Positions 28,264 through 37,759 of a DNA stretch of 64,000 bases are shown piece by piece. The stretch is taken from positions 1 through 64,000 of the forward strand of contig NZ_JXIQ01000013.1 in NCBI RefSeq assembly GCF_000934845.1, in the 5' to 3' direction. The DNA comes from Mesobacillus subterraneus (lineage in GTDB: Bacteria > Bacillota > Bacilli > Bacillales > Cytobacillaceae). The notes under the pieces were generated by a model that did not search any database, had not been told where the DNA came from, and saw nothing but the letters and a program-made list of their open reading frames with translations. Position 1 is the stretch's first letter; each line of letters begins with the position of its first letter. Made by a program: the position numbers and the translations under genes.

Positions 28264-28303
28264 AAAGCAGTTTCCCACAATAGCTATTGGAAAACTGCTT
28301 TTT
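28264..28303. terminator. Bidirectional terminator between ctaA and the ZIP gene
   Basis: Stem AAAGCAGTTTtCC (from 28264) with GGaAAACTGCTTT (to 28302), followed by TTATT. Confidence 0.8.
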
Positions 28304-28318
28304 ATTCTATCTATTTTC

Positions 28319-29047
28319 TCAATGTTCCATAGGCATTAGGACGAGCAATATATAAATCAGCGATGCTCCTAGAAGCAATACGAAAGCTGCTTTCAATCTC
28401 GGCAGTTTTTTATAATTTTTCCAAATGCTCTCATAGAAGGTAATATAGCTAAGTGTACCGATTGCAATTCCGTTTAACATGGTTGGCAGCTTGACTGTTG
28501 TTGGCTGCAAGCTTGCACCAATTATTGAAGATAAGCCCACTGTGATTGATAAGGCTATACAGAGGCCAATAAAAAAAACTGCTTTTCCTCTTGAGTTTAT
28601 AAGTACACCCATCAAGATGAATCCTTCAGGAATATGATGAAAAAATGCTGCAGCAAGGAATATCGACGGATTCAGCAATTGTTGTTGAAGATTTAGTCCG
28701 AGTGCTAATCCTGTTGGTATGCTGTGGACAAGCAGAGCGAAAAAGGGCAAAAAAATCGTCCACTTGCCTGCTTGAGTATCCGGAGCTTTTCTATGAATAA
28801 AAATATCTAAGGTGATCATTACATAAACCCCCAAAAAGATGCCCGCAGCAACACCAATAAAACTTAACTCACTGAATGCTTCGGGAAGTAATTCGAAGCA
28901 TATGAGACCCAAAAGAAGGCCTCCAGAAAAAACATGTATATATCCGCCCCTTTTAACCTTCCCCGTCAGAATGGCTGCAACGTAACCTCCAATTGTCGTT
29001 CCCAGGAAAACAATAAAGAATAGATTGGCTACTCCTCCATAAATCAT
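28319..29047 (-). CDS. ZIP family metal transporter
   Basis: 242 residues, about eight helices. Metal-binding helix IV motif is HSIPTGLALG (about residue 107) and helix V is FFHHIPEGF (about 135), both canonical ZIP signatures. It probably imports zinc or another divalent cation. It lies convergent to ctaA. An operator-like site for the CzrA/SmtB family is about 140 nt upstream, so the gene may respond to zinc. Confidence 0.92.
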   Translation of the reverse strand: MIYGGVANLFFIVFLGTTIGGYVAAILTGKVKRGGYIHVFSGGLLLGLICFELLPEAFSELSFIGVAAGIFLGVYVMITLDIFIHRKAPDTQAGKWTIFLPFFALLVHSIPTGLALGLNLQQQLLNPSIFLAAAFFHHIPEGFILMGVLINSRGKAVFFIGLCIALSITVGLSSIIGASLQPTTVKLPTMLNGIAIGTLSYITFYESIWKNYKKLPRLKAAFVLLLGASLIYILLVLMPMEH

Positions 29048-29402
29048 TCCTCATCAATAGCCTCCGTCCATCACATATGGTTTGTACAATTTATACTCAC
29101 TAGATGTTCTTGTTATGTATAGTTGGGACCCTCCTAGGATAGTAGAAGGAATGCAGTAAAACGATTGTAAAGAACCTTAGTTTATATATATGAGCATATA
29201 CTCATAATAGAAGTGGTATTAATCTTTTATGTATATTTAGGTAAAGTTTTATTTTTTTTTACTGCGGGGTCTTTCATTGACTCTTATGATCGTAATGAAA
29301 AATCGCAACAAGATAACGGGTATTTACGGACTGGCCCCCTCTAACACAAAAGAGCTTATATTGCTGGAATCCGCTATTAATCTTTCATAGTTGCAGCCAT
29401 AA
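29048..29402. other. Intergenic region upstream of the ZIP gene
   Basis: It contains the operator-like site at 29187-29208. No other recognised feature; the rest is AT-rich with a possible decayed patch at 29320-29390. Confidence 0.5.
29187..29208 (-). promoter_or_regulatory. Putative CzrA/SmtB-like operator upstream of the ZIP gene
   Basis: TATATGAGCATATACTCATA (first 20 nt): the best inverted repeat of the set (TATGAG-cata-ta-CTCATA core), nearly identical to the site before qoxA. Confidence 0.5.
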
Positions 29403-29444
29403 AAAAGCCTTCCTTCCTGAAATCAAATCAGGAAGGAAGGCTTT
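29403..29444 (-). terminator. Terminator of the first CDF gene
   Basis: Long perfect stem AAAGCCTTCCTTCCTGA with TCAGGAAGGAAGGCTTT, 7 nt loop, T-rich on the minus strand. Confidence 0.9.
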
Positions 29445-29460
29445 CTTTGCCACTGTTCAT

Positions 29461-30378
29461 TTAATTACAGCCGCCATGGGGATTAGGACATCCGTGTTCT
29501 TCTTTTTCAACCTGGATTGTAGCATGGTCAATTCCAAATTCTTCATGGAGAATGGACTGGGATTGTTTTAAAACTTCATCATGACTCCCCTCTCCTGAGA
29601 TGGAGATGTGACAACTGAGCATATGCTCATCTGATGTAACTGACCATACATGAAGGTCATGTATGCCTTTTACATTTGGTACATTCAACAAAGCAGTTTT
29701 TAATTCATTGGTACTAATGCGGATTGGTGTTCCTTCCATCAGAACGTGGAAAGAATCTTTCGTAACTCTCCAGCCGCTAATTAAAATTAATATACATACA
29801 ATAACGCTGGCAATCGGATCTGCAACACCCCAGCCAAAGAAATAAATTAAAATCGCCGCAACGATTGCCCCTACAGACCCAAGCATATCACCAATAACGT
29901 GGAGGAATGCACTTCTTACATTAAGGTTTTCATCTTTGTCTCCTCTCATAAGAATCCAGGCCGCCACAATGTTTACCAGCAAACCAATAAATGCAACAGT
30001 GAACATTCCAAGGCTCTGGACCTCTGGAGGGTTAAGAAAGCGATTATAAGCTTCATAAAAGATGTACACAGATATAATGATCAATGTCAAACCGTTTAAT
30101 GCTGCTGCGATAATCTCAAACCTTCGATACCCAAAAGATTTGGTTTCACTTGCTTTCCGTTCTCCGAGTTTTAAGGCAAACAGACTTAATCCCAGCGCGG
30201 CGGCATCACTAAGCATATGCCCTGCATCTGAAAGAAGCGCAAGGCTGTTTGTAAGAATCCCCCCAATAACCTCAACCACCATGTATGATGATATAAGGAT
30301 AAAAGACAACATTAACGCCTTTTTATTGCTCGAATGGCCATGACTGTGGCCATGGCCGTGTGAGTGTCCGTTTCCCAT
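29461..30378 (-). CDS. Cation diffusion facilitator, zinc exporter (CzcD-like)
   Basis: 305 residues. His-rich N-terminus (MGNGHSHGHGHSHGHSSNKK), six helices, and a C-terminal cytosolic domain. Metal-site motifs are present: LALLSDAGHMLSDAAALGLS (HxxxD, helix II) and FLHVIGDMLGSVG (HxxxD, helix V). It exports zinc, cadmium or cobalt in exchange for protons. AGGAGGGG precedes the ATG used; an upstream codon adds seven residues. It is downstream of czrA on the same strand and has an operator-like site within 20 nt of its start. Confidence 0.95.
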   Translation of the reverse strand: MGNGHSHGHGHSHGHSSNKKALMLSFILISSYMVVEVIGGILTNSLALLSDAGHMLSDAAALGLSLFALKLGERKASETKSFGYRRFEIIAAALNGLTLIIISVYIFYEAYNRFLNPPEVQSLGMFTVAFIGLLVNIVAAWILMRGDKDENLNVRSAFLHVIGDMLGSVGAIVAAILIYFFGWGVADPIASVIVCILILISGWRVTKDSFHVLMEGTPIRISTNELKTALLNVPNVKGIHDLHVWSVTSDEHMLSCHISISGEGSHDEVLKQSQSILHEEFGIDHATIQVEKEEHGCPNPHGGCN

Positions 30379-30395
30379 ATTGACCCCTCCTAAAA

Positions 30396-30416
30396 ACATG
30401 TATACATACTCATATA
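30396..30416 (-). promoter_or_regulatory. Putative CzrA/SmtB-like operator upstream of the CDF gene
   Basis: On the minus strand it reads TATATGAGTATGTATACATG, about 18 nt before the start codon. Confidence 0.45.
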
Positions 30417-30541
30417 CAAATATAAAGGATTATCTTTAAATGTTCAAACTTTTTTATGTTTATTTATGCCCCACTTACTTTCTTGTTAATAAAAAAATGA
30501 CAATCTTCCTTTTAGAAAATTGCCATTATCCAGATATAATT

Positions 30542-30880
30542 TTAGTGATGACGGGCATGATCGATTGTTTCTTTTAACAAGTCCATAACATGCTGATCGT
30601 CACATGAATAATAAATAGTCGTTCCTTCTCTACGGAACTTTACCAGCCTTAAATTTTTCAAAAATCTCAACTGGTGAGAAATCGTGGTTTGAAGCATGCC
30701 AACCGACTCTGCTATTTGGTTGACCGAATGTTCATTTTTCGACAGCAAATAGAGTATTTTGATTCTTGTCGGATCCGATAAAGCCTTGAAGGTTTGGGAA
30801 ACAATAAAAAGGGTCTCTTCATCTAAAACATCTTGATCTTGGTCTTGTTCCTGGTCCCGAATTTTGTCTTGATCAGCCAT
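30542..30880 (-). CDS. czrA: CzrA-type ArsR/SmtB zinc-responsive repressor
   Basis: 112-residue winged-helix metal sensor. The DNA-binding segment is [20 protein letters not shown] then [14 protein letters not shown]. The alpha-5 zinc site is a perfect DxHx10HxxH: D-Q-H, then H-A-R-H in [17 protein letters not shown]. An acidic leader (DQEQDQDQD) is unusual. Family members repress zinc-export genes and release DNA on zinc binding. It sits 164 nt upstream of the CDF gene and is probably its regulator; the shared operator motif suggests a wider regulon. Confidence 0.93.
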   Translation of the reverse strand: MADQDKIRDQEQDQDQDVLDEETLFIVSQTFKALSDPTRIKILYLLSKNEHSVNQIAESVGMLQTTISHQLRFLKNLRLVKFRREGTTIYYSCDDQHVMDLLKETIDHARHH

Positions 30881-30999
30881 TTTACTCTCCTAACAATCCT
30901 TTTCCTATCATTATATCATTCACTTTATCCCAGAAAAAGTTTGTACCCCTTAGAAAACCTCTTCGGCAGCTTTTATAGAAGGAAATTCAATTTAAAAAC

Positions 31000-31206
31000 T
31001 TAAACTCTTATAACTAAATAATCTCCACTTTTCATTTGGACTACATCAGCTTTCATTGCTTTGGCCACGTCCCGAACCATTAACCTCTGCTGTTCTTCAT
31101 TCTCAGCTAACAGGGTAAGCTGACTGCCTCCCAGTATCCTTTCCTTGTTTAAAGTGACAAATGCCAGAATCTCATAACCTGGTCTCTCTGAAGATTCTCT
31201 TCCCAT
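31000..31206 (-). CDS. Capping complex subunit for YIEGIA
   Basis: 68-residue small soluble protein (GYEILAFVTLNKERILGGSQ, then AKAMKADVVQMKSGDYLVIR). It directly follows the YIEGIA membrane gene by 3 nt, the fixed pairing seen in sporulating Firmicutes, where the small partner is called the capping complex subunit. The biochemical role is not known to me. Confidence 0.8.
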   Translation of the reverse strand: MGRESSERPGYEILAFVTLNKERILGGSQLTLLAENEEQQRLMVRDVAKAMKADVVQMKSGDYLVIRV

Positions 31207-31209
31207 TGT

Positions 31210-32121
31210 TTATTCCTTTCCGACAAGATTTGTTTTCATGACCGCATGGCTCTTTTTCGTACTTTCAAGCAAAGGGGTCTTTTTAACGGCTTCAATGAGC
31301 TTATCCTTGTCTTTAATGATTGGAACGAGTGTCACCACAATCCTCCCTTTTTCATAATCCTTCCTTGTAAAATGATACCGTTTAACCCCCAGGGCCCTCG
31401 TTGCTTCAAAAAGTGCAGCCTGCCTTTGTCCGAAGTTGTCCAAAGCAATACGGAAATGTTCCTCGTGAGGGTAAATCACTACAGCCATTCCTTCATTTTT
31501 AAACAATGTGGCAGCATTTTCCGTTCCTAACTGGTTCGTCACATACATTCCATCTACAAACAATTCCGATCCCTTCACTTCAATCTTTCCTTCTTCTACT
31601 TCAGCGATATCTCCGATTGTTTTTCCTTTAGAAAACCTTTTTAATATGTAAAACCCTACTGCACCCGCAATTGTCCCGGAAATGATATTGATTAATTTCG
31701 ACTCACTATCCACAATTTGAATCGTGAGGGCAGTCAAAAAAGAAACAATCAATGAAAAATAATTCCTTGCTTCGAATGTCTTTGCGATTCCGTCGATATA
31801 CGCGTCTCCACGAAAAGCATATTCAGTGTTTTCCACATCTTTCAAACTTTCCCTTTCCGACTTTCTTACATCCCGGAACTGTTGGATGGCAAGCGTCAAA
31901 AAAGTCACTGCGACAAAGTTTTTAGTCATTAACGCCGGAATGGCTACTGCACCAAGGGCAGCAGCGACAAACCCGGTAACCAGATGAATCATATAGCCAT
32001 TCGGATAGCTGGGATATTGCCTGAAATCTTCCTTCACAGTCAGAATCCGTGCCAATGTTCCAACGCAAATAGCCGTAATGATCATAACAATATGCTCAGA
32101 TGATATCATTCCTTCTCTCAT
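31210..32121 (-). CDS. YIEGIA family membrane protein
   Basis: 303 residues with about five helices in the N-terminal two thirds and a soluble C-terminal domain. The family signature appears as DAYIDGIAKTFEARNYFS (about residues 105-122). AAGGAGGCAGCC precedes the ATG of MREGMISSEH; the frame extends five codons upstream over that ribosome site. It is associated with sporulation in Bacillus relatives by phylogenetic pattern. It overlaps none of its neighbours and forms a two-gene unit with its capping subunit. Confidence 0.83.
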   Translation of the reverse strand: MREGMISSEHIVMIITAICVGTLARILTVKEDFRQYPSYPNGYMIHLVTGFVAAALGAVAIPALMTKNFVAVTFLTLAIQQFRDVRKSERESLKDVENTEYAFRGDAYIDGIAKTFEARNYFSLIVSFLTALTIQIVDSESKLINIISGTIAGAVGFYILKRFSKGKTIGDIAEVEEGKIEVKGSELFVDGMYVTNQLGTENAATLFKNEGMAVVIYPHEEHFRIALDNFGQRQAALFEATRALGVKRYHFTRKDYEKGRIVVTLVPIIKDKDKLIEAVKKTPLLESTKKSHAVMKTNLVGKE

Positions 32122-32236
32122 GGCTGCCTCCTTCATTCCTCAGCAGTCATTCCCATTTAGTTTTAGAAAAATACATATCAAATCCAGAGTGAGACTTTTG
32201 TATCCACCCCCTGGAAACACTCCCCCCTTTTTAAAC

Positions 32237-32264
32237 CAAAAAGACCAGTCATTTTCACTGGTCC
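32237..32264 (-). terminator. Terminator of the second CDF gene
   Basis: Stem GACCAGT (32243-32249) with ACTGGTC (32257-32263), with a T-run on the minus strand, right after the CDF stop. Confidence 0.85.
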
Positions 32265-33161
32265 TTAATGGGTATATTCTTCTTTCTCTTTATGGGCAAA
32301 ACTTTCTCCTTCAAGCTGAAGAGTTGAATGCTTTACTTTAAATCTCTCTTTTAAGAGGCTGGTCGCCTTGTTCAGCAAGTCATCGTTATCAAATTTTGGC
32401 TCGACAACGAGATGGCCGCTTAATGAAGGCTGATCGGAAGTGATCGACCAGATATGAAGATCATGGACTTCTTCCACACCTTTCAGTTCTTCAAGTGCCT
32501 TCTTCACCTCATCAATATTAATATGTGTGGGTGCTCCTTCAAGGAGAATATGGACCGACTCTTTCGTCACTCTCCAGCCACTGACTAGCACCAGGATTGA
32601 GACGACAATACTCGCAATTGGATCTGCAAGATTCCAATTAAAGAACAAAATCAGCAATCCAGCCACTATGGCTCCCACAGAACCTAGCATATCGCCAAGA
32701 ACATGTAAAAACGCGCTCCGGAGATTGAGGTTTTCTTTCGTGTTTCCCTTTTGGAGAATCCATGCCGCAACTATATTGACAATCAATCCAGCTACAGCAA
32801 TATATAGCATTCCGGTGTTCACTTCTGGTGGTTCAGAAAACCGGTTGAAGGCTTCCCAAAACACATAAATGGATATTCCAAGTAAAGTGATCCCATTTAA
32901 AAAGGCCACCAATATTTCTATCCTTTTATAGCCGTAGGTCTTGGCAGCTGTGGCTGCCTTCTCACCGATTTTAATCGCAAGCAAACTTAACCCCAGCGAA
33001 ACCGCATCACTTAACATATGCCCAGCATCACTAATAAGCGCAAGACTATTAGTCCAAATCCCGCCAATTAGTTCTACTATCATAAAACCAAAAATCAAAA
33101 TAAAGCTGATCAGGAGTAACTTTTTATTATTGCTGGATTCATGGCTATGCCCTTGCCCCAT
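32265..33161 (-). CDS. Cation diffusion facilitator, second zinc exporter
   Basis: 298 residues, a paralogue of the 29461-30378 product (same LALISDAGHMLSDAVSLGLS and HVLGDMLGSVGAIVAG motifs) but with a shorter His-rich leader (MGQGHSHESS). Proton-coupled divalent metal exporter. GGGGAGGTGTACCA precedes the ATG. It is separate from the czrA-CDF pair; no strong CzrA motif is seen upstream. The gene duplication suggests the site faces high zinc or cadmium. Confidence 0.95.
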   Translation of the reverse strand: MGQGHSHESSNNKKLLLISFILIFGFMIVELIGGIWTNSLALISDAGHMLSDAVSLGLSLLAIKIGEKAATAAKTYGYKRIEILVAFLNGITLLGISIYVFWEAFNRFSEPPEVNTGMLYIAVAGLIVNIVAAWILQKGNTKENLNLRSAFLHVLGDMLGSVGAIVAGLLILFFNWNLADPIASIVVSILVLVSGWRVTKESVHILLEGAPTHINIDEVKKALEELKGVEEVHDLHIWSITSDQPSLSGHLVVEPKFDNDDLLNKATSLLKERFKVKHSTLQLEGESFAHKEKEEYTH

Positions 33162-33432
33162 TGGTACACCTCCCCTTAACGACTAAATTAAGTTTTCTTA
33201 TCCTTTATCCTGTATTTTGATGTTTAAAACTATTCGTCGGTTTGTCTCATATTTTGGAAGATAACTATCACAAAAATAGAAAACATAATTCTCATCTTTG
33301 TCTTTCCGAAACCTTAGTCGTGCGGGTTATGGTGGTGTATGATTAATATACTTCTAATAAATTGCGTTTTTAAAGAACTGCATATTTTCTCCACAAATTT
33401 CGGTTACATTTATCACAATCAAGAAGGTGACT

Positions 33433-34800
33433 ATGTTGAAATTATCTTTAAAGTTAGGTTTGTGGATTTTCATCTGCATTTTACTGATTGAGACAGTTTC
33501 GATGATTTTTTTACATAACAATGTTGTCCACTCGCGAATCGACCAGGAATTAGATTCTTTAAAAGCACGCGGGAACAGTCATCGCGACGTACTGGAAATG
33601 GCTTTTGATGATTCAACCCTTCAGCATATTGGGTTAATGGAATCGCAAACTGACACGGATGTGGTGGTGACCAATTCCGCTGGAGAAGTTTTATTAACAT
33701 CCAAGGAGATAAATGGCGGGATGGAACAAGTCCTTGACCATTCCCTTTCACAGCTTCCACGGCAGGGTGTTATTCTTCAATCGGAATGGAATGAGGAAGA
33801 GTACATAGCCACCGTTACTCCGTACGAAACGGTAACAGATAATGGATATGTTTATATGTTTCGGGATACAGAAAATGTTAAAGCATTCGTCTCCCAGTTA
33901 AACAGGCATTTTATGCTGGCATCGATCTTGATCATATTCTTTATGTTTATTACTATTTTCCTTTTAACAAAGGCACTTACAAGACCGCTTATTTTGATGA
34001 AGGAAGCAACGCGAAAATTGAGTAAAGGAGATTTTTCCGTTTCTGTGCCTGTTCAATCCCATGATGAATTGGGTGAGCTTGCCCAATCTATTCAGACATT
34101 GGCAAACGACTTGAATCATATTAAACAGGAACGAAATGATTTTTTGGCGAGCATATCCCATGAACTCCGGACTCCATTGACTTATATAAAGGGCTATGCC
34201 GATATAGCCCGGCGAACCAATTTAAGCCCACAGGAGCGAACTCACTATTTGCAAATCATTGGTGAGGAATCAGAGCGGATCAACCGCTTATTGGAAGAGC
34301 TCTTCTACCTTGCCAGAATGGATCAAAATGAATTTCTCATCACCAAAGAACGTGTCCGGCTCTTTCCTTTCCTTCATTCTATATACGAAAGAGTTTTACC
34401 CGCGTTTTTAAATAAAAACATACAGTTACATCTCGATAGCGATCATGATGTATATGTCGATATCGATCCCTCACGGTTTGGACAGGTGCTTTCCAATATT
34501 TTAGACAATGCTTTAAAATATTCGAATGAAGGTACTGCAACCACGATCCGGGCATTTAAAAAGGATTGGAATGTTGTCATTTCCATAACGGATCAGGGAA
34601 TCGGGATTCCCGACGAAGACCTTCCCTATGTGTTTGAGCGGTTATACCGTGTTGAAAAATCCCGCGCCAGGATGACCGGCGGATTTGGTTTGGGGCTTGC
34701 GATTGCGAAACAGCTTGTCGAAGTCCATGGTGGATCCATTTCCGTTGAAAGCAGACTTGGAGAGGGGACAACATTTACGATTGTACTTAAGGAGAGCTGA
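33433..34800 (+). CDS. Membrane sensor histidine kinase
   Basis: 455 residues: helix 1 (about 5-27), an external sensor of about 130 residues, helix 2 (about 160-180), HAMP (about 180-235), HisKA with SISHELRTPLTYIKGYAD, and HATPase with NILDNALKYS (N box), DQGIGIPDED (G1) and GGFGLGLAIAK (G2). Its sensor shares features with the kinase at 43619-44995 (RGN-H near the membrane). AAGAAGGTGACT precedes the ATG. It overlaps nothing and lies 2 nt before its response regulator, so the pair is one unit. Confidence 0.95.
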   Translation: MLKLSLKLGLWIFICILLIETVSMIFLHNNVVHSRIDQELDSLKARGNSHRDVLEMAFDDSTLQHIGLMESQTDTDVVVTNSAGEVLLTSKEINGGMEQVLDHSLSQLPRQGVILQSEWNEEEYIATVTPYETVTDNGYVYMFRDTENVKAFVSQLNRHFMLASILIIFFMFITIFLLTKALTRPLILMKEATRKLSKGDFSVSVPVQSHDELGELAQSIQTLANDLNHIKQERNDFLASISHELRTPLTYIKGYADIARRTNLSPQERTHYLQIIGEESERINRLLEELFYLARMDQNEFLITKERVRLFPFLHSIYERVLPAFLNKNIQLHLDSDHDVYVDIDPSRFGQVLSNILDNALKYSNEGTATTIRAFKKDWNVVISITDQGIGIPDEDLPYVFERLYRVEKSRARMTGGFGLGLAIAKQLVEVHGGSISVESRLGEGTTFTIVLKES

Positions 34801-34802
34801 AA

Positions 34803-35489
34803 ATGAAAAAAGTGTTGTTAGTCGATGATGAGCAGAGAATGCTTGATTTGTTGGAATTATATATCGCACCACATGGATATGTTTGTATCAAAAAGAATTC
34901 AGGCAATGATGCCCTTTCCTTTCTCGAGAAGGAACAAGTGGATCTGGTCCTCCTCGATGTCATGATGCCAGATATGGATGGCTTGGAAACTTGTGAAAAA
35001 ATCCGGCAACTCTCCAGTGTACCAGTTATCATGTTGACTGCCCGAAGTGCGGACGAAGATATAGTAAAGGGGCTTAAAAAAGGCGCGGACGATTATGTAA
35101 CCAAGCCATTTAACGAGGAAGTCTTGCTGGCAAGGATCAATGCGGTGATCCGACGGTTAGATTCAAAGTCAGAAAAGGATACCCTTACTTTTTATGGATT
35201 ATCAATAAATGAATCAGCTATGGAAGCATTATACAAAGGCAATCCAATTATATTGACGCCAAAAGAATTCTCTCTTTTGAGCACCTTTATAAAAACTCCT
35301 AACAGGGTGTTCTCGAGGGATTATCTCCTTACTTCATTATGGAGCTTTAAAACAGAAACGGAAAACCGTACAATCGATTCGCATATCAGAAATTTAAGGG
35401 ACAAATTGCGGCAGGCAGGATTTCCCGTCGATCAGCATTTGCTAACGGTTTGGGGTGTCGGATACAAATGGAGTTCTGAACGTTCGTGA
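34803..35489 (+). CDS. OmpR/PhoB-family response regulator
   Basis: 228 residues. Receiver: VLLVDDEQRM start, phospho-acceptor Asp in LVLLDVMMPDMDG, Lys in YVTKPF. The C-terminal winged helix (FYGLSINESAMEALYKGN, TPKEFSLLS, RTIDSHIRNLRDKLR) binds DNA. It is the cognate of the kinase just upstream. Target genes are unknown; the neighbouring arsenic-type permease and YdhK are candidates. Confidence 0.95.
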   Translation: MKKVLLVDDEQRMLDLLELYIAPHGYVCIKKNSGNDALSFLEKEQVDLVLLDVMMPDMDGLETCEKIRQLSSVPVIMLTARSADEDIVKGLKKGADDYVTKPFNEEVLLARINAVIRRLDSKSEKDTLTFYGLSINESAMEALYKGNPIILTPKEFSLLSTFIKTPNRVFSRDYLLTSLWSFKTETENRTIDSHIRNLRDKLRQAGFPVDQHLLTVWGVGYKWSSERS

Positions 35490-35604
35490 ACCTCTTCCAA
35501 TAAGCATTTAAAGTGGTACTTGAATAAGCCAAACTTACGGTACATACACACTATGGTAAAATGATGTGAGCTTTCAATTAATTTAGTTTTGGTTGTGATA
35601 TACA

Positions 35605-36567
35605 ATGAGTTTATTTGAAAAACTATATACTCTGATTATATTTTTAGCAGTAATGATTGGCATTGGGATAGGACAAGTGGGACCAATAAGATCTAATGCG
35701 GAAGGCTTTATTGTTCCTTTATTGGTAGCGATGCTTTATATTACGTTCTTACAAATCCCATTTGAGGATATCAAAAATGCTTTTAAAAATATTAAGTTTA
35801 CCTACACTTCAATCACGATCAACTTTGTCTGGACACCAATCCTGGCATGGCTGCTGGCAATGGTATTTTTAGGTGATAACCCCGCTTTGTATATTGGCTT
35901 TATCATGCTGATGGTTACCCCATGCACTGACTGGTACTTAATCTTTACAGGGATAGCCAAGGGGAATGTAGCATTATCAGCTGCAATTTTGCCTTTAAAT
36001 TTAATCTTGCAAGTCATTTTGCTGCCATTTTATCTTCTCATTTTTGGCGGGACAACAGAGGTTATTGAGTTCACATTTCTAGTGGAAAGTATCTTAATCG
36101 TTTTGTTCATTCCATTAGCTTTAGCTTATCTTACGAAAATGGTCTTGAGAAATAAACAAGAGTTAAGAGAAATTCTAATATCAAGGTTCAGCGTGCTACC
36201 GATCATTTTTTTAAGCCTTGCAATTGTGGCGATGTTTGCTTCTCAAGGTCAATTACTGCTTGATAACTTAGATTTAATGTGGAAAATTACCATCCCCATT
36301 CTATTATTTTTCCTCATCAATTTCTTTGTTGGTCAAAGGGTAGGCCAGCTTATGAAGTTCCCGAACTCCGACAGAACAAGCCTAAGCTTAACTACTTTAG
36401 CAAGGAATTCACCCATTGCTTTAGCCATTGCAATGACCGCATTTCCGGACCAGCCTTTAATCGCTTTAACATTGGTGATCGGTCCATTATTGGAATTGCC
36501 TATCCTTGCAATCATCACCCAGGTTTTATTAATTATTGCAAGAAAGCACACATCCCTTTTGTCATGA
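35605..36567 (+). CDS. Arsenite/bile-acid-sodium symporter-like permease
   Basis: 320 residues, ten helices, of the BASS/ACR3-like superfamily. It contains LVAMLYITFLQIPFED and PCTDWYLIFTGIAKGNVALS (the superfamily discontinuous helix region) and LARNSPIALAIAMTAFPDQP. Annotated members are called arsenic resistance proteins. The substrate is not proved; the canonical ACR3 Cys is at PCTDW here. Terminator-like repeat at its end. Confidence 0.83.
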   Translation: MSLFEKLYTLIIFLAVMIGIGIGQVGPIRSNAEGFIVPLLVAMLYITFLQIPFEDIKNAFKNIKFTYTSITINFVWTPILAWLLAMVFLGDNPALYIGFIMLMVTPCTDWYLIFTGIAKGNVALSAAILPLNLILQVILLPFYLLIFGGTTEVIEFTFLVESILIVLFIPLALAYLTKMVLRNKQELREILISRFSVLPIIFLSLAIVAMFASQGQLLLDNLDLMWKITIPILLFFLINFFVGQRVGQLMKFPNSDRTSLSLTTLARNSPIALAIAMTAFPDQPLIALTLVIGPLLELPILAIITQVLLIIARKHTSLLS

Positions 36568-36577
36568 TGTGTGTTTT
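36546..36577 (+). terminator. Terminator overlapping the permease C-terminus
   Basis: Stem ACACATC (36548-36554) with GATGTGT (36565-36571), then GTTTTA. Confidence 0.55.
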
Positions 36578-36602
36578 ACAACTTTTTATCTTTTAAAAAA
36601 CG

Positions 36603-37223
36603 TCATTCTGCAGCTGAAAGTTCCTCTTCTGTCACCCATTTATGATTTTTCACAACTTCTCCTCCGCTTGTTGGAGTGAAATCAATCATATATACGGTAG
36701 ATCGCTCAGCAGTATCGATTGTCGCTGTTGCCTCGTTCATTCCTTCCATATGCTCTGCCGTCAAAACAACTTCATCACCAGGTTTATAAGGTTGATCTCC
36801 CGCATTTTCCAGCTCTTCATGGATTACCCATTTGTGGTTCGATACTTTCTCGCCTCCTGTTGTTGGGGTATAGGAAACAGCATAAACCGTCGTGTCGTAT
36901 GCTCCGACAACAGTTCCGATTGCTCCATTCATCCCTTGCATATGGTCGGAATTCACCATTACCTCCCTTCCTACTTCAAAGGCAGGATTTTCTGCTTCTT
37001 TCAATCCCTCTGGAACCTCACCAGAATCTGAGTGGTTCATCCCCCCATGGTCCCCTTCGTTGTTTTCGGTATTCTCCTGGCTATCCTTCTGGCTGTTCTC
37101 GTGGCTAGAGTTCTCATGATCCGCACTTTCATTTTCGTTTTCACTGCCAGTATCTGAACAAGCAGCTAAAACAAGTGCGGTAATGACTGATAGAACAAAC
37201 AGCGCTAGTTTCTTAGTTTTCAT
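36603..37223 (-). CDS. YdhK-family (DUF1541) lipoprotein
   Basis: 206 residues. Signal with lipobox LAAC (about residue 21), then an acidic, His-rich linker, then two DUF1541 repeats at about 80-140 and 145-203. The two copies share V-HMxGMN-AT/AIG-V, VYxxxxTPTxGGE and NHKWV. Found with copper and other metal stress loci in Bacillus; direct metal binding is inferred. It converges with the permease. Confidence 0.88.
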   Translation of the reverse strand: MKTKKLALFVLSVITALVLAACSDTGSENENESADHENSSHENSQKDSQENTENNEGDHGGMNHSDSGEVPEGLKEAENPAFEVGREVMVNSDHMQGMNGAIGTVVGAYDTTVYAVSYTPTTGGEKVSNHKWVIHEELENAGDQPYKPGDEVVLTAEHMEGMNEATATIDTAERSTVYMIDFTPTSGGEVVKNHKWVTEEELSAAE

Positions 37224-37458
37224 GACGATTCCTCCTGAATGCTCAATTCTTTGTAATAATTAAGGTACCCGATTAAGTTGCAGAAATTGTGCATTTCTGA
37301 TTACTTTTATTTTTCATCTATATATAATTTATAGTTTTAAATTCCATGCCCATCCTCCCCGCTTGCAAATGAATTCATTTCCAAAATAGAAAGTAATGTT
37401 TACATTGATAAAATTCGGTTAAACAAAATATACACCCAAAAAATGAGGAGGGATTGAA

Positions 37459-37692
37459 ATGGCTAAAATTGCTGTTGAAGAGCCACTTACTGATATTAAA
37501 CAAGCCTTAGAGGAAAAAGGGCATAATGTAGAAATGTTTAGAAATGAAGAAGACTTACCTTCCTGCGACTGCTGCGTAGCAAGAGGGACAGAAGATTTAG
37601 CTGATAACCAGTTAAATAATGTACCAGTTGTGGATGCCACAGCTCGTTCTGTAAACGATGTTGTTTCTAAAGTTGAGAACATTGTAAAGTAA
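37459..37692 (+). CDS. YkuS-family protein
   Basis: 77 residues, a small cytosolic protein with the YkuS core (VEEPLTDIKQALEEKGHNVE, SCDCCVARG with CxCC, ending NDVVSKVENIVK). Function unknown; the CxCC could bind metal. GGAGGGATTGAA precedes the ATG. Confidence 0.85.
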   Translation: MAKIAVEEPLTDIKQALEEKGHNVEMFRNEEDLPSCDCCVARGTEDLADNQLNNVPVVDATARSVNDVVSKVENIVK

Positions 37693-37732
37693 TCAAATAA
37701 GTTCTTGATATAGCACAAGAATTAATAGAGAA

Positions 37733-37759
37733 AAAGCTCGGAGTATTCCGAGCTTTTTT
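37733..37759 (+). terminator. ykuS-like terminator
   Basis: Stem AAAGCTCGGA with TCCGAGCTTT, 4 nt loop, T-run after it. Confidence 0.9.
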
